Shown in pieces: positions 6,426 through 7,157 of a DNA stretch of 7,157 bases. Origin of the DNA: Deltaproteobacteria bacterium (GTDB lineage Bacteria > Desulfobacterota > GWC2-55-46 > DRQE01); NCBI GenBank assembly GCA_030631875.1, contig DAOVKH010000089.1, positions 1 to 7,157 of the forward strand. The letters run 5' to 3'. A model generated the notes under the pieces. That model was not told where the DNA came from. It did no database searches and saw nothing but the letters and a program-made list of their open reading frames with translations. A program made the translations under genes and the position numbers. Within the stretch, counting starts at the first letter, position 1. Every line of letters starts with the position of its first letter.

Positions 6426-6440
6426 TCTATAGCCTATAGA
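6426..6440. promoter_or_regulatory. 15-bp perfect palindrome just upstream of the ferritin ribosome binding site
   Basis: TCTATAG, a central C, then CTATAGA form a perfect 7-1-7 inverted repeat. It lies downstream of the predicted start of transcription and ends 3 bases before AGGAGG. That position suits a repressor operator acting as a roadblock. A 1-nt loop makes an RNA hairpin of this exact form unlikely. It does not resemble the consensus Fur or PerR boxes as I know them. Confidence 0.55.
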
Positions 6441-6443
6441 AAG

Positions 6444-6449
6444 AGGAGG
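6444..6449 (+). promoter_or_regulatory. Strong ribosome binding site of the ferritin gene
   Basis: AGGAGG lies 8 nt before the ATG at 6458 and is a full match to the anti-Shine-Dalgarno core. It is the strongest initiation site in the window, in contrast with the weak one of the divergent kinase, and predicts high ferritin synthesis. Confidence 0.85.
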
Positions 6450-6457
6450 GGGATAAT

Positions 6458-6880
6458 ATGGAGATTACCATAGAGAAGTTGGTGGAGAATCTAAATAAAG
6501 ATCTGGCGCTGGAATATTCGGCGGCCATACAGTACATACAGCACGCGGCCGTTATGACCGGTGCCCAGTACGGCGACATAATAAAAGAGATGAAGATTCA
6601 CGCCACCGAAGAGATAGGTCATGCCATGGTAATAGCCGACCAGATAGATTACTTCGGCGGTACTCCGACCATAGATATAGGTGAGATACTTACCGCTACC
6701 GATGCCGTAGAGATGTTAGGTCAGGACTTGGCCGGCGAAGAAGATGCCATAGCCCGCTATAAGGTGCGTATAGACGAGGCTGAGAGCCTAAAGGAGTACG
6801 CCTTGGCTCAGCAATTGCGCGGCATTCTCGCCATAGAGCAGGAGCACGCAATGGATATAGGATCGGCACTCGGTAAGTAG
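6458..6880 (+). CDS. Short bacterioferritin-like diiron protein
   Basis: This 140-residue cytosolic four-helix protein of the ferritin-like superfamily should oxidise Fe(II) and store it as mineral, lowering free iron and oxidative damage. All six ferroxidase ligands of bacterioferritin are found at near-identical positions: E19, E52, H55, E94, E127 and H130, with the two ExxH motifs EIGH (52-55) and EQEH (127-130). The position of the haem-binding Met52 of E. coli Bfr is I53 here, so haem binding at the dimer interface is not expected. The protein stops 10 residues after the last ligand, about 18 short of the usual length near 158. It therefore lacks the short C-terminal helix and the end of the fourth helix. 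The start is fixed by AGGAGG 8 nt upstream. It is divergent from the signalling operon and converges on the next gene. A mini-ferritin or another short ferritin-like subgroup is possible. Confidence 0.88.
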   Translation: MEITIEKLVENLNKDLALEYSAAIQYIQHAAVMTGAQYGDIIKEMKIHATEEIGHAMVIADQIDYFGGTPTIDIGEILTATDAVEMLGQDLAGEEDAIARYKVRIDEAESLKEYALAQQLRGILAIEQEHAMDIGSALGK

Positions 6881-6887
6881 CCGTTAA

Positions 6888-7157
6888 TTAGAACTTTGGT
6901 TCAGGAGGTGTATTCGGGTTTGGCGTACGCAAATGTGTGCGGGCATCTTGGATCTTCTCTGTCGGGATTATCATATGTATGTGGTCTCTGTGTATCGTCA
7001 CGAACTCTGAGGTATATCTTAGTGTTTCGTCCTGCTCGTAGTAGCACTCAGCGTTGGTTATGGCAAGGAAGGCATCCCCCCCTCTAAGCGTCTTATTTAG
7101 AAAGTCGGTTAGGCGACCCCCTACAGGAACCTTTATCGTGCCGATTATCTTGAAGGC
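6888..7157 (-). CDS. Unrecognised protein, C-terminal 89 codons (runs off right edge)
   Basis: The minus strand is open from the right edge (GCC at 7157) to TAA at 6888. I do not recognise a named gene. The fragment has a hydrophobic, strand-rich first part (IIGTIKVPVGGRLTDFLN, then DAFLAITNAECYY), followed by FVTIHRDHIHMIIP, then a proline-rich disordered tail ending PNPNTPPEPKF. The pattern of a small beta module with GGRLTDFLN and FVxIxRDHI brings to mind uncharacterised small domains such as the DUF6812 type, but I cannot confirm that. Several ATA isoleucine codons match the rest of the window and support it as real coding sequence. Its stop is 7 bp from the ferritin stop with no terminator between, so the two transcripts probably overlap antisense. 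Confidence 0.75.
   Translation of the reverse strand, partial: AFKIIGTIKVPVGGRLTDFLNKTLRGGDAFLAITNAECYYEQDETLRYTSEFVTIHRDHIHMIIPTEKIQDARTHLRTPNPNTPPEPKF

Noticed and set aside
6896..7087. A 63-codon plus-strand frame after the ferritin gene, with AGGAGG nearby
   Set aside because: The minus-strand frame across the same bases runs open from the window edge, uses the local codon preference and looks like a real protein; the plus-strand frame does not.

Overview
The window comes from a Gram-negative-type bacterium that I cannot place to species. A secreted alpha-2-macroglobulin implies a periplasm. Base composition is fairly balanced, and isoleucine is written overwhelmingly as ATA in most genes. 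This fits an environmental lineage of the Deltaproteobacteria or Nitrospirota kind rather than an enteric one; that placement is inference from gene content and codon use only.

Layout from left to right. Positions 1-1996 (minus strand, running off the left edge) hold the first 665 codons of a bacterial alpha-2-macroglobulin with a Sec signal peptide. Positions 1997-2291 are non-coding, with a candidate promoter, a possible 8-codon leader ORF, a triple GATAAAAG repeat and a clear ribosome binding site. Positions 2292-6242 (minus strand) are a compact three-gene signalling operon, transcribed right to left: a membrane PAS histidine kinase, a stand-alone Rcp1/CheY-like receiver, and a REC-PAS-GGDEF-EAL protein whose GGDEF is degenerate and whose EAL is intact. 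The gaps are 19 bp and then a 4-bp ATGA overlap. Positions 6243-6457 are a divergent control region with back-to-back promoters and several inverted or direct repeats. Positions 6458-6880 (plus strand) encode a short bacterioferritin-like diiron protein. Positions 6888-7157 (minus strand, running off the right edge) are the C-terminal 89 codons of an unrecognised protein that converges on the ferritin gene with only 7 bp between stop codons.

Likely working of the operon (inference): the kinase autophosphorylates on His247 and passes phosphate to Asp62 of the single-domain receiver and/or Asp61 of the c-di-GMP enzyme. The net output would be regulated hydrolysis of c-di-GMP. The PAS domain of the c-di-GMP enzyme resembles the NifL flavin-binding type, and an iron-storage gene is divergently transcribed from the same control region. 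A redox or iron input is therefore a testable idea, not a demonstrated one. I see no mobile elements, tRNA or rRNA genes, CRISPR arrays or convincing intrinsic terminators. I did not find a clearly undescribed system. The most unusual local signals are a perfect inverted repeat that covers the kinase start codon and a perfect palindrome just before the ferritin ribosome binding site.
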